A DNA stretch of 64,000 nucleotides from Lycium barbarum (Eukaryota > Streptophyta > Magnoliopsida > Solanales > Solanaceae), in assembly GCF_019175385.1 (NCBI RefSeq), contig NC_083339.1, forward strand, positions 32,145,637-32,209,636, in the 5' to 3' direction. Positions 42,948 through 54,588 of this stretch are shown here, one piece after another (positions within the stretch are counted from its first letter, which is position 1; each line of letters opens with the position of its first letter). The notes under the pieces are model-generated. The model saw nothing but the letters and a program-made list of their open reading frames with translations, did not search any database and was not told the origin of the DNA. Position numbers and translations under genes: made by a program.

Positions 42948-44441
42948 ATCACCAACCGGGGTAGATACCTCAAAAGGTTTAATTGACTCGGGTTTCACCC
43001 CAATACAGTCAGTAATGTAAGGAGTAATATAGGACAATGTAGAACCCGGATCAATCAACGCATAAACATCATGCGAGAATATAGTCAATATACTTGTAAC
43101 CACATCCGGGGAGGACTCGAGATCCTGGCGTCTGGCCAAAGCATAGATACGGGGCTGGGTGCAACCTGAACTGGATGCTCCCTCTCTGCCTCTACCTCGA
43201 CCTACTGGGATCTGGGGAGTCTGCCCTATCGGGCACACAGAAGAAGAACTAGCCACTAATCCTGTGGGATGAACCCCAACTCTACCACTCATCGTGGGGT
43301 AATCTTACATCATATGCCCAACCTGGCCACAGGCATAACAAGCATCAGAACCTCGGTGACACTGACCAAAATGCAACTTACCGCACTTGCTACATAGCTG
43401 TACTGGTGGTCTCCACAGGCTAAAATAACCCCCAAACTGAGAACCTGAGGCTCTCGAACTCTGACCCTGTCCTGAATGAATGGAGCGATCAAATCTCCTT
43501 CCTGCAAACTGAGGAGGTGCACTAGTCGCTGACCGGCCTGAATATCTGGAATGTGACTACCTCGATCCCCCTCTGCCCTCTATCAATATCGCGCTCACCC
43601 CTTTGTGGATGTTGCTGCTCTTCTAAATTATGGGTGTGGGCCTAAATATGAGAAATATCCATCCCCTCCTGTAATGAAGCTATCAAGCAATCCTTGAACA
43701 AATGTGGCCCTAGGCCTCTCACGAACCTATGCACTCTATCTCCCATATCGGCCACCATGGTCGGAGCATATCTAGCCAATGAGTTAAAGTGAATGCTATA
43801 CTCCCGAGCACTCATATTTCATTGCTTCAAATTTAAGAATTTATCCGCTCTTGCCCAACGAACCTCGGGTGGCAAACAGTGGCGGATGAAGGCATCGATA
43901 AATTCTTGCCAAACCGGGAGAGGTGCATTTTCTTTTCTTGAAGATATCCAATTATTATACAAAAGAACCGCCATATCCCGAAGTCTATAAGATGCCAACT
44001 CCACAGATTTGATTTCGTAGGCATGAATAATTTTCAACGTTCTCAACATCTCATTAATAAATCTTGCGGGTCTTCATCCGGCTTTGACCCGAAAAACTCT
44101 GGAGGGTTTAAACTCATGAAATCTCAGGCTCAAGTGCTAGTCTCCCTATCACTTGATCCTGCACTCTGCCACCGTGCCTGAGCGGCAATTAACTGTGTCA
44201 ATAGATGAATAGGATCGGTCATTTATTGAACCGTAGCAGCCGGTGGAGGGACTAGAGGCATAGGAGCTGGAACTGAAGCCCCCTCTTGCTCTTCTAGAAC
44301 AGGCGGATTGGGAGAGGTATTATATGGAGCCTCATTATGTGATCCACCCTCTTCTATTTCCGTTGGCAGCTCCCTTTCTACCCGCCTTTCCATCGTAGTC
44401 TTGCCCTTCTGGGCGGCTGTAGCTTTTCTCTTTTGTGGCAT
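42948..44441 (-). pseudogene. gag: TE5 gag and start of protease, decayed
   Basis: The minus strand starts [14 protein letters not shown] at 44441 and shows the SHNEAP motif, then a stop near 44222. Gag-domain pieces follow ([40 protein letters not shown] near 43860) and a frame break around 44060-44030. The zinc-knuckle region (43400-43320) is scrambled by stops. A last open stretch (43292-42948) holds the gag-protease junction RRQDLESSPD and the protease start, [11 protein letters not shown] and STPVGD. The protein resumes at 22149 (TARQIY), so TE7 and its nested content split one gene. Confidence 0.85.
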
Positions 44442-44648
44442 CACTGAAATCATAACGCACAATTAGGGAGGAGATAATCCTATAACATGGCTCTATCGCA
44501 CGATTTCATAAGAAGAAGAACGGTCATTTTTCCTAAATGCCTTTTGGCCTCCTGTTTATAGATGTAGCGCGCAACACACCATAAACAAGACTCTACTAGA
44601 CACGGTTCGTAGACACTTCCTAGGACTGAACTGCTCTGATACCACTTT
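44442..44648 (-). promoter_or_regulatory. TE5 leader: primer site, GCGCGC loop hairpin, acceptor-like end
   Basis: The reverse complement of 44633-44644 reads tggtatcagagc. GCGCGC is at 44567-44572 in loop ttgcgcgc, closed by ggtgtg/tacatc with wobble pairs. The leader ends atttcag|tgatg before gag, with a ctaat branch-like sequence about 20 bases before it. Confidence 0.78.
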
Positions 44649-45809
44649 TGTCACGACTCGACGAGGGCCCATGACGAGTACCCGGAGCTAACTACCGAGT
44701 ACCACTCATTCTAATACTCACCAAACTTATCCTGCATACATTTATTGCCCTCACATATCTAATCATAAGGAAGACCATTATTTTTTTTTTCAATTTCATG
44801 CCTATCTGCCTTTATAAACATAAGCCTTTTGGCTATCAAAATAGTATATATACATACAATGAGGGAAATCATGAGACCATATCACCCACACATACGTATC
44901 TACAAGCCTCTACTAGAGTGCTAGACATAAGGATGGGACAGGACCCTGCTGTGCCCAAATATGTACACAAAATAATAAATAAAATAGCACTTCCGGAATA
45001 ATGGAGTGCTCTCGTAAATCTGCGGGTCAACTCCTATGAATCTGGGTCGCCTCCCTGTCTACCTGTGGGCATGAACACAGCGTCCAAAGAAAAGGACGTC
45101 AGTACGAACATTGTACTGAGTATGTAAGGCATAAGCAATAACGACATATCAATAAATAAGGAGGCATTAAATAGAGAACAACCTGTAACTGACTGTCACT
45201 TAAGAAGGAAATAATGCATGCTAACTTACTTCATAAACATCAATACGTCATCTATGCATATACATATATAAGCTGCCCGACCATATAGGTACGGTGTAAT
45301 AATCATTAGCCCGCGTCGAGGCCTCCCGCGTCCGGAGTAACCATCTCATGCCGCCCACTAGTGGTGTCTGCCCATGCCATCTAGACATGGTGTATACACT
45401 GCCCACCTTAGCGGTGTCTGCCCGGCCATATAGGCAAGGTGTAATATCATCATCATGTACTCATCATAATGCATGCATAGGAACTCAAAGATATTTATAC
45501 TTTATCGGGGTGACATAAGGTCATGAATCCTTGATTCCATTATGGAATTTCATAAGCATTCTGCCTCACCTTGAAGGAATTAGCATATAAGGTGAGTGTA
45601 GCACAAAGAACGACGTCAATTAATTATAATTAGGATCATTAGCTTGTAGAAGCATCATATCATGAACTTTCGAATCTTTAGACTTAAGCTCATCATCATT
45701 ATTATCATACTCATAACATATCTCTTATCTTTATCTCATATGAGGCTCTTCATGAACATAGACTCATAATTTCCAGAATGTAAGAAGGTTATGGAGAATA
45801 AGGGAAAAT
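44649..45809 (-). repeat. TE5 5' LTR, PBS-proximal part (split by TE12)
   Basis: It closely matches the 3' LTR from 13746 and holds the cgtcc/ggacg hairpin (45081-45098). TE12 is inserted after 45809 (left flank aaaat); the rest of this LTR must lie beyond the right end of the window. Confidence 0.85.
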
Positions 45810-47810
45810 TGTTATAGCCCGTACTTTGTACGTTCGGATATTTCAAGGTAGTCGTGGTAAGTTAAGGGAATGAACATCTTCCAAAATTATTTTAATGTAC
45901 AAGTTGGTTATGAATATTATTTATGAACATTATTCGTATGGAAATATTGAGAGAGGCTAAAGGCAAAAAGGGAAATTCACAAAATATTCGAGAAGGTTCT
46001 TGGAGGGGCCATGTTGGCCGTGTGGCACATGCCATATTTTATTAAATGGGGGCTAATTATAAATATACATGGACTAAGCTTACTTAGCAAGACAAGTTGG
46101 CATATTTGATTATTTTTAAGAAACTTCAAGAAAAATAGAGAAGGGACATGTGTCCACTCTTCTATTTGTTGGGAGTAATTATATATATGGACAAGTCTTG
46201 CATAGCAAGACACAATTCTCTCCCACAAGCATTCAAGAAACTTCAAGAAAAAAAATAAGGCACCATTCGGCCATGGCTAGCCGAGCCTAGGGCCATGAAG
46301 AATTGATCAAGAAAAATATTCTTCTTGTAGTATTCCAACCAAGTTGAAGGCCCTTATTAACATGGAGTAGTTGTTGGAACAAGCAAAGCATCCCTTTAGG
46401 CAACTCACAAGCCTAGCCGAATGAAGGAGTCCAAGTATAAAGGTAAGGTTGACCTTCTCTTTCATGTGTTATGGATGATTTGTGCATGTTGTAATATGAA
46501 GAAATGGATGAAACTCATGAATTATGTGTGTCTTTGTTGTAGCCGAATAGAGGTGGTGTGGTGTAAGATATGATGAATTGATTTTATTTAGTAATTTGAT
46601 TGCTGTAGTATGTGGAATTGGATGAAATTCATGAAATATGTGGGTGTGTGGTGGTGGCCGTATAGGGGCTGCCCTAGTTGGGTATGTTGAGATGATTTTA
46701 CGTAGTATTTTAGTTGTTGTTATGGATTATGTGATGTAAAATGAAAGTTTGATGGCTTGAAATGAAGTTGGAATCATTGTGGGATTGTTGAAGAAGTTAG
46801 TGTGACATTAGTATAGTTTCTTATATTTGTAGGAATGATATTACTAATGTGTAGGTTGAAAATATAATTCGTGAACTTGGAAGTGAGACATTTGTTTGGA
46901 AGATTGTAAGTTGAGTTGTGGTGATTGAATTTGAAAGAAGGAAAAAAGTTGTTATTGTTCTTGTTGAATTTGGAACGTGTCGGGTGAAGTAGTGTATTGA
47001 TTGAGTCGTTTTGAATGTTATGTGAATTGAATTGAAAAAAAAAATGAAATGTCGTTGAATTGTATGACAAAGGTTGTTAATGTTAGAATGCGTCTTGAAT
47101 TGATTGTTGATGTTGTTGGTATGATTGACGATATTGTTGTTGATAGTTTGGCCGAGTTGAATTCTCGGATTGTTGATTGAGGATTTGGGCCGAGTTAGAT
47201 TCTCGGGGATGGTGTATTTACAGGGGAGATGCTGCCGAAATTTTTGCAGATCATAAGTGAATTTATTTGAAAGATTAAGACAAGTATATGGTGATGAATC
47301 TAATGATTGCGTCAATCTTCTTGAATGTAGGCTAGCGATAGCGAGCTTGGACAATTAAGCGTAGCTCAAAGGACGTGGAACAGGTATGTTAAGGCTTGTC
47401 CCTTTCTTTCAAAGGCATGATCCCGATGGTATGATTTAATAATTGTTTCCATATCTTACTTGTTTTTCAAAAGTTAGATGTTTATGATTCCAAGGCATGA
47501 TTGTCTTCCTAATAACCCGTCAATGTTTACCAAAAATGTCTGTATTTTTCCAAAACAAAGGTTTATGGTATTGTAAGCTTTTATGACAATAACGACGGAT
47601 ATGTTTTACAACTACATTGATGATGTCGAGGATGAGAATATTTCCATGATGACCATGATAAGAATGATTTCATGTTCGAAAGGTACTTGATATGGTTATT
47701 GCTTTAATTTTTTAAAAAATAGCTTCTGAAACGTTCATAGAAGGTTCTGTACTTCAAACGCTCATAACTTTCTTATACTAAATCGGATTGACCCGAAACT
47801 TGTTTCTGAG
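45810..47810 (+). mobile_element. TE12: plus-oriented LTR, first part (interrupted by TE13)
   Basis: It starts tgttatagcccg. Visible modules: TATA-like attataaatata near 46060, a donor-like AAG|GTAAGG near 46443, a ccgag/ctcgg hairpin before atttacag|gggagatgctgcc (47190-47235), and a donor-like AG|GTATGTTAAGG at 47383. TE13 is inserted after 47810 (left flank ctgag). The right end is outside the window, so solo LTR and full element cannot be told apart. Confidence 0.78.
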
Positions 47811-50800
47811 TGTTACATCCGACATTTTCGCTTATTCGAAAGATTCAAGATAAATGGACTTGTGATGAATAAGGCCACTATTGGACATTTCTTGGTATGA
47901 ATGTGTAGGTTATGAATACGTTGGTGTGGAATTACGGAAGGAGGCCAAGGGCAAAATTGGAATTTTGGAAATTTGTCCCATGAATTTCAATAATTAGTCA
48001 ACAATTTTGGGCTCAAAAATTTAGTGAAGTGAGGCCCAAACTTGGAGGCCCAACCGGCCATATTGGCCCAAAATCCATGGCCATAAGTCATGTGATTAGT
48101 CACATGACTAGTTAATATAAAGAGGTAATAATACATGTTTATCCAAAGAAGCTTCAAGAAAAAGAATTGAGAGGAAGAGAAAGAGGCATTTCGGGTTTGA
48201 AGGAGAAAAAGAAAGAAAAAGAAAGAAAAATTTTTGAGGCCTAATCTTTGGTTTAAAAATCAAGTTCTTGTGGGAATATTACCAAGTGCAAAGCCCTTTA
48301 CAAGTTGGTATAAGTATTGTGGCAAGAAAGCAATTCTATCCTCCAAGTGAAGAACTTGAAGAAAGGTGAGGATTTAATGCTTTTGTTATGTTATAAATGG
48401 TATATGTATGTTGTAGTATGTGTGAATGAATGAAAAACATGGAAATTTTGTGTGTGGAAAAATATGCATGTTGGCCGAATACATGTACATGTATTACATG
48501 TCTTGGATGATTTGAATTCATGTTGTAATTTAGTTGTAGTATGGTGGAAATTTTATTAGAAATGGAAGTGGAATGAATTAGTGAAAATTGAAGAATGTAG
48601 GAGGTGGCCGTGTGGTATTGTTATGTGTTGATGGAGTATGAATTTGATCTTGTTTGTATGTTAAGTATGTTGTGGTGAAGTGAATGGAAAGATAACAATC
48701 TTTATTGTTTTGGAAAACGGTTATCACGTTGTTGTAGGAAAGTATGCAACCTTGTTATGAATTATGTAAAAATGGAAATGAATGTGTCAAGAGGCAAATT
48801 ATGATTATTGTTGATGAATTTGGAGGATGGAAATGTATAATGAACTTGTATGTTGAAAGTTAGGAAAAGATTGGAAAAGTAGTGACTTAATGGAAAGTTT
48901 GAATGTTGTGGATCTTATGAATATTATGTGAAAATGGTATGGATGCCTCCGATGTATGTCGTAATGACTTTGATGGATAATGAATATGAAAATAATAAGT
49001 TTGGTTTGGAAATGCAAGTTTGAAACGAAAAAATGTTTCGTTATGTCGAAAGATGGCTAATGATGCCTTAGTGTATGTTTAATGTCCATTGATGTTTTGA
49101 TGTCATTCCTGGGTTGTTGTGTTGATGAATTGAGCCGAGCTAAGTCTCGGGGATGTCGTATATACAGAGGAAATGCTGCCGAAATTTCGGTAGGCAAGTA
49201 TGTGTAAAATTGGAATATGGAAAGAATGAAACTAACAAATGGTAAACTTGACCATTTCCAGATTTTGGACGAAATTTGGATTGACGCCAAGCGAGCATAA
49301 GGCGCCATCGAGGTATGTGAAGCATTCCCCTATGTTCCTAGGCATGTTCTGGATGTGGTAGGCTCGGCCGCGAGCCTTAAGTACGACTCCGTTCCCCGGA
49401 ATTCGAGACGGAAAACCGCTCCAATTCCTTCAATTCAATTGAAGCTATTTTCTTACAAATTGCCTTTAAAGTGAATTTTTGTACAAAACTTCCCCAAACG
49501 GAGTCGGAACACTTCCAAACGACTATGGATGACCTCATAAGGTCTATTATCAATAATCTACGTATGTAGCCTCGAGTTGGTCCGAGGCGGGCCCACAAGG
49601 CCCGATACTTTCTGTAAAATTTTAAATACTTCCGTTTTGGTCCGATTTTCCCTAAAAACTTCTGGACTATTATTTTGTGTATGATATGGATATTTTTGTG
49701 TAATTTATACAAAATGATTTCTGAACATCTGAGAATCCGATTCTGATAATAATGTGTCGTGCCTTCCCAACTAGGATATAGGTGCGTATTATGCATACTA
49801 TCTGGATATTCTGATTTTGACTCGCCATTTTGCACCCTTCAGGTTGATCGAGTCTGTATGTTGAGTCCGTACGTAAGTAGTTTCTCATTTATCGGTTCGT
49901 GTCTGTCTCAATGCATTCTTTCACTGCGACCCGGGCCAGGTTCTGTTATCGTGCATATTTCTCTGCATTGTTCACCGCGTCCCTCGGCGTACGGGCCGGG
50001 ATCTGTATGTCTGTATGACATTATGATTTGTGTATGGGGATGGCGGCCAGGATGGCATATGATCTGATCTGATTCTGTCTGTCCATCGCGTCCCGTACTA
50101 AGAGGGTCGGGTTCTGTTACCGCACCCCCAGACAGGGCCGGGATCTGTATGAATGTATGCGTGTGCCATCTGTATTTATATAAGCACATGCCTCTGTATG
50201 ATTCTGTATGACTCTGTACTACTCTGCATGCATAATTCTGTCCGACATACTTCTGTCTGTCCGTCTGAATTACGACTATGTCTGTATGTCCGTATGGATT
50301 CTGATTCTGCTCGTCTGTCCGTATTATGATTCCGTCTGTCTTTCCGAACCATAATTCTGTTTATTTGTATGGAACACGATTCTGTATGTCTGTCTGGGTC
50401 ATGACTCTGTCCGTCAGTCTGATTTATGGTTCTGTCCGTTATATTTCTATGACTCCGGTTCGGACTATGCTTATATCTGTTATATTTCTGCTTTACATAC
50501 TCGGTACATTTTTCGTACTGACCCCCGTTCTTCGGGGGCTGCGCTACATGCCCGCAGGTACAGACGCGCCAGCATAGGTTCCTGACGCAGCTATTTTGAA
50601 GAGCTCCTTTGATCCGGAGCATATACTTTTGGTACATATCTTCTGTTTTCCGTATGTTCTGTACGTATGGAAAATTCTGGGTACGGCGGGGCCCTGTCCC
50701 GTCATATGATTCTGTATGTCTGTAGAGGCCTGTAGATAGATGTGTGGGTTACGGGTTTCGTCTGTATGTTAGCCTTATCGGCTTATCTGTAAATGTCTGT

Positions 50801-50974
50801 ATGTTCAGGTATATATATATATATATGTTTGCGCGCGTGCCGTATTTGTATCGACCTACTTTTGTAACTTCTGTTTTTTTAAAAAAATCTGTATGATTCG
50901 AATTCGATCGGGTAGGTACGTATGGGTACCCAGTTAGGGTACCAGTCGCGGCCCACGGGGTTTGGGTCGTGACA
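47811..50974 (+). repeat. TE13 5' LTR (3164 bp)
   Basis: It starts tgttacatccg and ends gggtcgtgaca. Modules: GGCCCAACCGGCCAT and GGCCCAA boxes (48048-48070), an agtcatgtga/tcacatgact palindrome followed by TATA taatataaag (48113-48122), a donor-like AAG|GTGAGG near 48366, tatacag|aggaaatgctgcc with ccgaaatttcgg (49161-49195), a donor-like AG|GTATGTGAAG at 49313, a tctgt-rich degenerate repeat (about 50160-50460) and the ccccc/ggggg hairpin (50522-50538). Confidence 0.9.
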
Positions 50975-51177
50975 AAAGTGGTATTAGAGCGGTTAGTCCT
51001 CGGAATGTCTACAGGCCGTGTCTAGTAGAGTCTTGTTTATCGATGTGTTGTGCACCACACCTATAAACAGGAAGCTACAGGGCATTTAGGATGTTACCCT
51101 TCTTTGGATTCTTAGATCGTGCGATAAAGCTGTGTGATTAGGATGATCCCCTCCTAACGATATGCTATGTTTCAGTG
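50975..51177 (+). promoter_or_regulatory. TE13 leader: primer site, GTGCAC loop hairpin, acceptor-like end
   Basis: The primer site tggtattagagc (50979-50990) has one change from the tRNA-iMet complement. The palindrome GTGCAC (51050-51055) lies in loop ttgtgcac closed by tgtg/caca. The leader ends tgtttcag|tgatg with a cctaac branch-like sequence about 20 bases upstream. Confidence 0.78.
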
Positions 51178-52638
51178 ATGCCTCCGAAGAAGGCAACGGC
51201 TGCCTAGAAGGGCAAGGCAAGGATTGAGGCAGGAGAGACCAGCCGGGCCCCGAGGGTTACCAGGGCCAGTGTGCAGCCTGCACTAGAGGATGTGCCCCTA
51301 TCGTCTGGATCTGTTACACCCCCCTTGCCGGAGGATGTCAGAGCAGCAGGAGCTGCTTATCAGGAGACGGCTCCACCGCAAGCTCCTGAGGTTCCAGTGC
51401 CCGAGCCTCCAGCCCCACAGGCAGGGGCGAAGGGTAGGGTCATGCGGGATGCGGTTCAGTTATTGACCACATTGATGACGGAGCAGGTTCGCAGGCATGG
51501 ATTTGGGGGTGGTCGTGCGGACAGGTATGAGAGCTCCAGGGCTCGTGAGTTTTTGACATGTAATCCTCCAGAATTCTCCGGGACAAAACCTGAGGAGGAC
51601 CCCCAGGAGTTCATTAGAAAGATGGAGAGCACACTACGATTGATTAAGGCTTCGCCGACTGAGTCTGTGGAGTTGGCTTCGTATCGATTATATGAGGTGG
51701 CGGCAAATTGGTATGAGTCTTGGCAGCTCTCCAGGGGTGACGATTCTCCCCCAGCGGTATGGGCCGAGTTTACTAAGGCCTTTCTTGACCATTTTCTACC
51801 ACCAGAGCTACGGAGAGCTAGGGTTGATCGGTTCTTGAACCTGAGACAGAATGGTAGAAGTGTTCGCGAGTACAGCCTAGAGTTTGACTCACTGGCTAGG
51901 TATGCGCCCGCCATAGTAGCCGAGATGGCCGACAGGGTGCACAGGTATGTGATGGGACTAGACTCTTATCTGATTGACAGTTGCTTGGCCATGGCTTTTC
52001 AGCCAGGGATGCATGTAGCCCGGGTACAGGCATACGCCCAGGGCATGGAGGACCGACGTAGGGAGCGTCGGCCTGATAGGGGTTACGATAGGGGCCGACC
52101 TAAGAGAGCCAGATCGGCTGGATATTCAGAGGGATTTCAGAGCGAGCCTTCCCAGCGGCAGGGTAACAGGTATTCGTCCCAGCCAGCCTACAGTGCACCC
52201 CCACAGTTTTTGGGACAGAGCTCCAGAGTCCCAGGCCCACAGGTGAGCAGAGGTCCCGGTCAGTCGAGGCCACCCATACCCCCATGTTCCTACTGTGGGA
52301 GACCCCACCCGGGGGAGTGTTATCGCGCTACGGGCGCTTGTTATTTTTGTGGGAGCCCAGACCATCGAGTCAGAGAGTGCCCGCTTAAGGGCAGTTCAGG
52401 TTCAGGTTTAGTTCAGCCTGCTGGGTCCGTTGCAGGCTCATCTTCCCCTTCGACAGCTATACGCCCCACAGGGCGAGGAGCACCAGCACCAGCGCCAGCA
52501 GGTCGTGGCGCAGCTTCTGGTTACAGCGGTCCTTCGAACCGCGTGTTTGCTTTGACCGGCCGGCAGGACCCAGGAGCGTCTCCGAGCGCACGCCCAGGTA
52601 CGCCAGCGATTCTTTTTGAGAGATATATGTATGGATAA
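51178..52638 (+). pseudogene. gag: TE13 gag with one early nonsense codon
   Basis: The conserved start MPPKKATAA is at 51178, but codon 10 (51205-51207) is TAG where TE9 and TE14 have CAG. The rest stays open in the same frame to 52638: Pro-rich linker, gag domain ([37 protein letters not shown]), Arg-rich region (RPDRGYDRGRPKRAR), and a zinc knuckle of the CX2CX4HX4C type (CYFCG...H...EC) near 52345-52380. It ends shortly after TGRQDPGASP, the gag-protease border, with no protease. Apart from the single early stop it is undamaged. Confidence 0.88.
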
Positions 52639-52889
52639 GTCTGTATTTTGCTGCATTACGTGATCTTATATGTCTGGGTATTAGCATTAGTAAGGTAAAT
52701 GTTAACTTGGTAGATACCGAGATTCAAAAGGCGACATGGTAATTGTACGATTTAGCCGGGGATGGGACCCGCTACAAAAAAATTTCCGAAAATTTGCTAA
52801 GACCCCGATTTGCCCTAAAATTACGTGACAAAGGTCGTGCGGGGCGATCGACGAAATTATATTAGCCCTAACACGTCAAAACGCATGAA
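52639..52889 (+). other. TE13 non-coding stretch before the 5S-like segment
   Basis: No coding frame is supported. From about 52763 the sequence (gggacccgcta, aagacccc, aaggtcgtgcgggg) aligns with bases 5' of the TE9 5S-like segment, showing that a module of roughly 150 bp including the 5S-like part is shared. Confidence 0.65.
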
Positions 52890-52951
52890 AGTTTCGGAGT
52901 TAAGCGTGCTCAAGCCAGAGCAATTCTGGGATGGGTGACCCCCTGGGAAGT
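52890..52951 (+). ncRNA. 5S rRNA internal-control-region-like segment in TE13
   Basis: It contains gttaagcgtgct (box A; one base before is changed), gccagag (intermediate element) and ggatgggtgaccccctggga (box C), with the distances of 5S genes kept. It is sense to the element. The last bases (gggaagt) also follow 5S. The 5S 5' half is absent. It is the closest box C match of the three copies. Confidence 0.82.
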
Positions 52952-54128
52952 AATGCAAAGTTTTGCACAAGTGTAGGTATGATGGATATAAATGAAAATT
53001 CGGGGTAATCTAAAGGAAAAGAGAATGTGTGGAGTAATTAGTGCCTTTACAGAAGCCACACAGACCGACGCGGATTAAATGGGCAAAAAGGAAAGGTGCG
53101 ATACCGCTCGGGAAATTGAGGGAATTCGAATAACAGTCAGAGACGCTCGCCAGTAAGATATTAGTAAATATATCTGTATGTGTGTATGTGTATGTGTGTG
53201 TATGTGTGTATGTATGATTTTCGTTTGGTGCCCATGCGGGTTAAGAGCCGAGTCCCGGCAACTAACGTTGTGATAGACGAAAGGTTTTACTAAACCGAAT
53301 AGATGAAGCGAAGCGGGGGTGAGGACACAAATGTTGTCAAGGACCAGAAAAACCCCTATTCCATTATAACTCAGTCTGGTATGACGAGGTCCGAAAAAGA
53401 AAATGAGTATGGATGGTTGGAAAAAGTCGATAAGCGACACGCGAGACGATTGGTGTGATAACTTGGCTACCAGGTTACCAATAAGGGAATTTTCCATATA
53501 TCGCTGGAGCCTTACTAAGAGTGATCTGATTCGGCTTCAGATTCTATCCGTTATACTTCTGCACTTCGATTCTGCTAAGGCTCTGCCTATTACGTCTCTG
53601 TACTTCTGAACCCGATTATGTTTCCAACCTGGTAAATCTTTGTATGTCTGATTCTGAATATGTTTCTGGTTGACATACCTCTGTATGATTGATTCTGAAT
53701 ACGTTTCTGTCTGACATATCTCTGTACGATTAACTCTTATTACGAATCTGTCTGACACACCTCTGTATGTCTGACTCCGATTACGAATCCGTCCGATATG
53801 CTTCTACGCGTCCGGTCCTAGTTCTGAATCTGTTTGGTATGAAGTGTCTGGTTTGAAGTGGGACTATGATAGCGTGGTAGGGAACTCAGCAGTGTCACAA
53901 GAAATGATATGGACTATGACGTCTGGAAAGCATTTGTCTGTTACAAGAATATAGCTTATGGTTCGAGGATTATGTGGGGTATGAGAAAGTATATTATGAA
54001 GGCATTTGAATCAGTGATGTGAAAAATTACCCCATGATGTTGGTAAAGAAGCCATGTCGGAAAGTCAGTAAAGGACGACTATAAAGAGAACCCTCCCGAA
54101 GTAGTATGACGCCCCATAAGGTCGATTT
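52952..54128 (+). other. TE13 non-coding interior with GT-rich and tctg-rich repeats
   Basis: No supported gene. It contains a (tatg/tgtg)n stretch at 53170-53215 and four degenerate ~50-bp units rich in ttctg and ctgacat at about 53640-53815. These resemble the tctgt-rich segment of the element's own LTR (50160-50460). Confidence 0.6.
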
Positions 54129-54164
54129 AACATTCGAGGACGAATGTTTTAAAGGGGGGGAGGA
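54129..54164 (+). promoter_or_regulatory. TE13 polypurine tract and palindrome
   Basis: aacattcg-agga-cgaatgtt at 54129-54148 is followed by aaaggggggg (54151-54160) directly before the 3' LTR at 54165. Confidence 0.88.
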
Positions 54165-54588
54165 TGTTACATCCGACATTTTCGCTTATTCGAAAGATTC
54201 AAAATAAATGGACTTGTGATGAATAAGGCCACTATTGGACATTTCTTGGTATGAATGTGTAGGTTATGAATACGTTGGTGTGGAATTACGGAAGGAGGCC
54301 AAGGGCAAAATTGGAATTTTGGAAATTTATCCCATGAATTTCAATAATTAGTCAACAATTTTGGGCTCAAAAATTTAGTGAAGTGAGGCCCAAACTTGGA
54401 GGCCCAACCGGCCATATTGGCCCAAAATCCATGGCCATAAGTCATGTGATTAGTCACATGACTAGTTAATATAAAGAGGTAATAATACATGTTTATCCAA
54501 AGAAGCTTCAAGAAAAAGAATTGAGAGGAAGAGAAAGAGGCATTTCGGGTTTGAAGGAGAAAAAGAAAGAAAATTTTTTGAGGCCTAA
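54165..54588 (+). repeat. TE13 3' LTR, first part
   Basis: It matches 47811-48245 and stops after gaggcctaa, where TE14 begins. The target-site bases for TE14 are cctaa (54584-54588). The remainder must lie right of the window. Confidence 0.88.

Larger units (their letters stand above)
47811..54588 (+). mobile_element. TE13: gag-only LTR retrotransposon (3' LTR split by TE14)
   Basis: It has a complete 5' LTR (47811-50974), primer site, gag broken by one early stop, a 5S-like segment, a polypurine tract and the first 424 bases of the 3' LTR before TE14. No pol is present. The plan equals that of TE3 and TE9 though the LTR sequence differs. The two LTRs agree almost completely over the shared start, apart from small differences and a shorter aaag run, suggesting a fairly recent insertion. 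Confidence 0.9.

Noticed and set aside
46821..47354. 177-codon antisense frame in the TE12 LTR
   Set aside because: Asn/Thr/Ile-rich translation of the complement of a GT-rich LTR; no domain, and the element is on the other strand.
53160..53220. Possible promoter or Z-DNA signal in the TATG/TGTG run
   Set aside because: Simple-sequence repeat with no supporting context.
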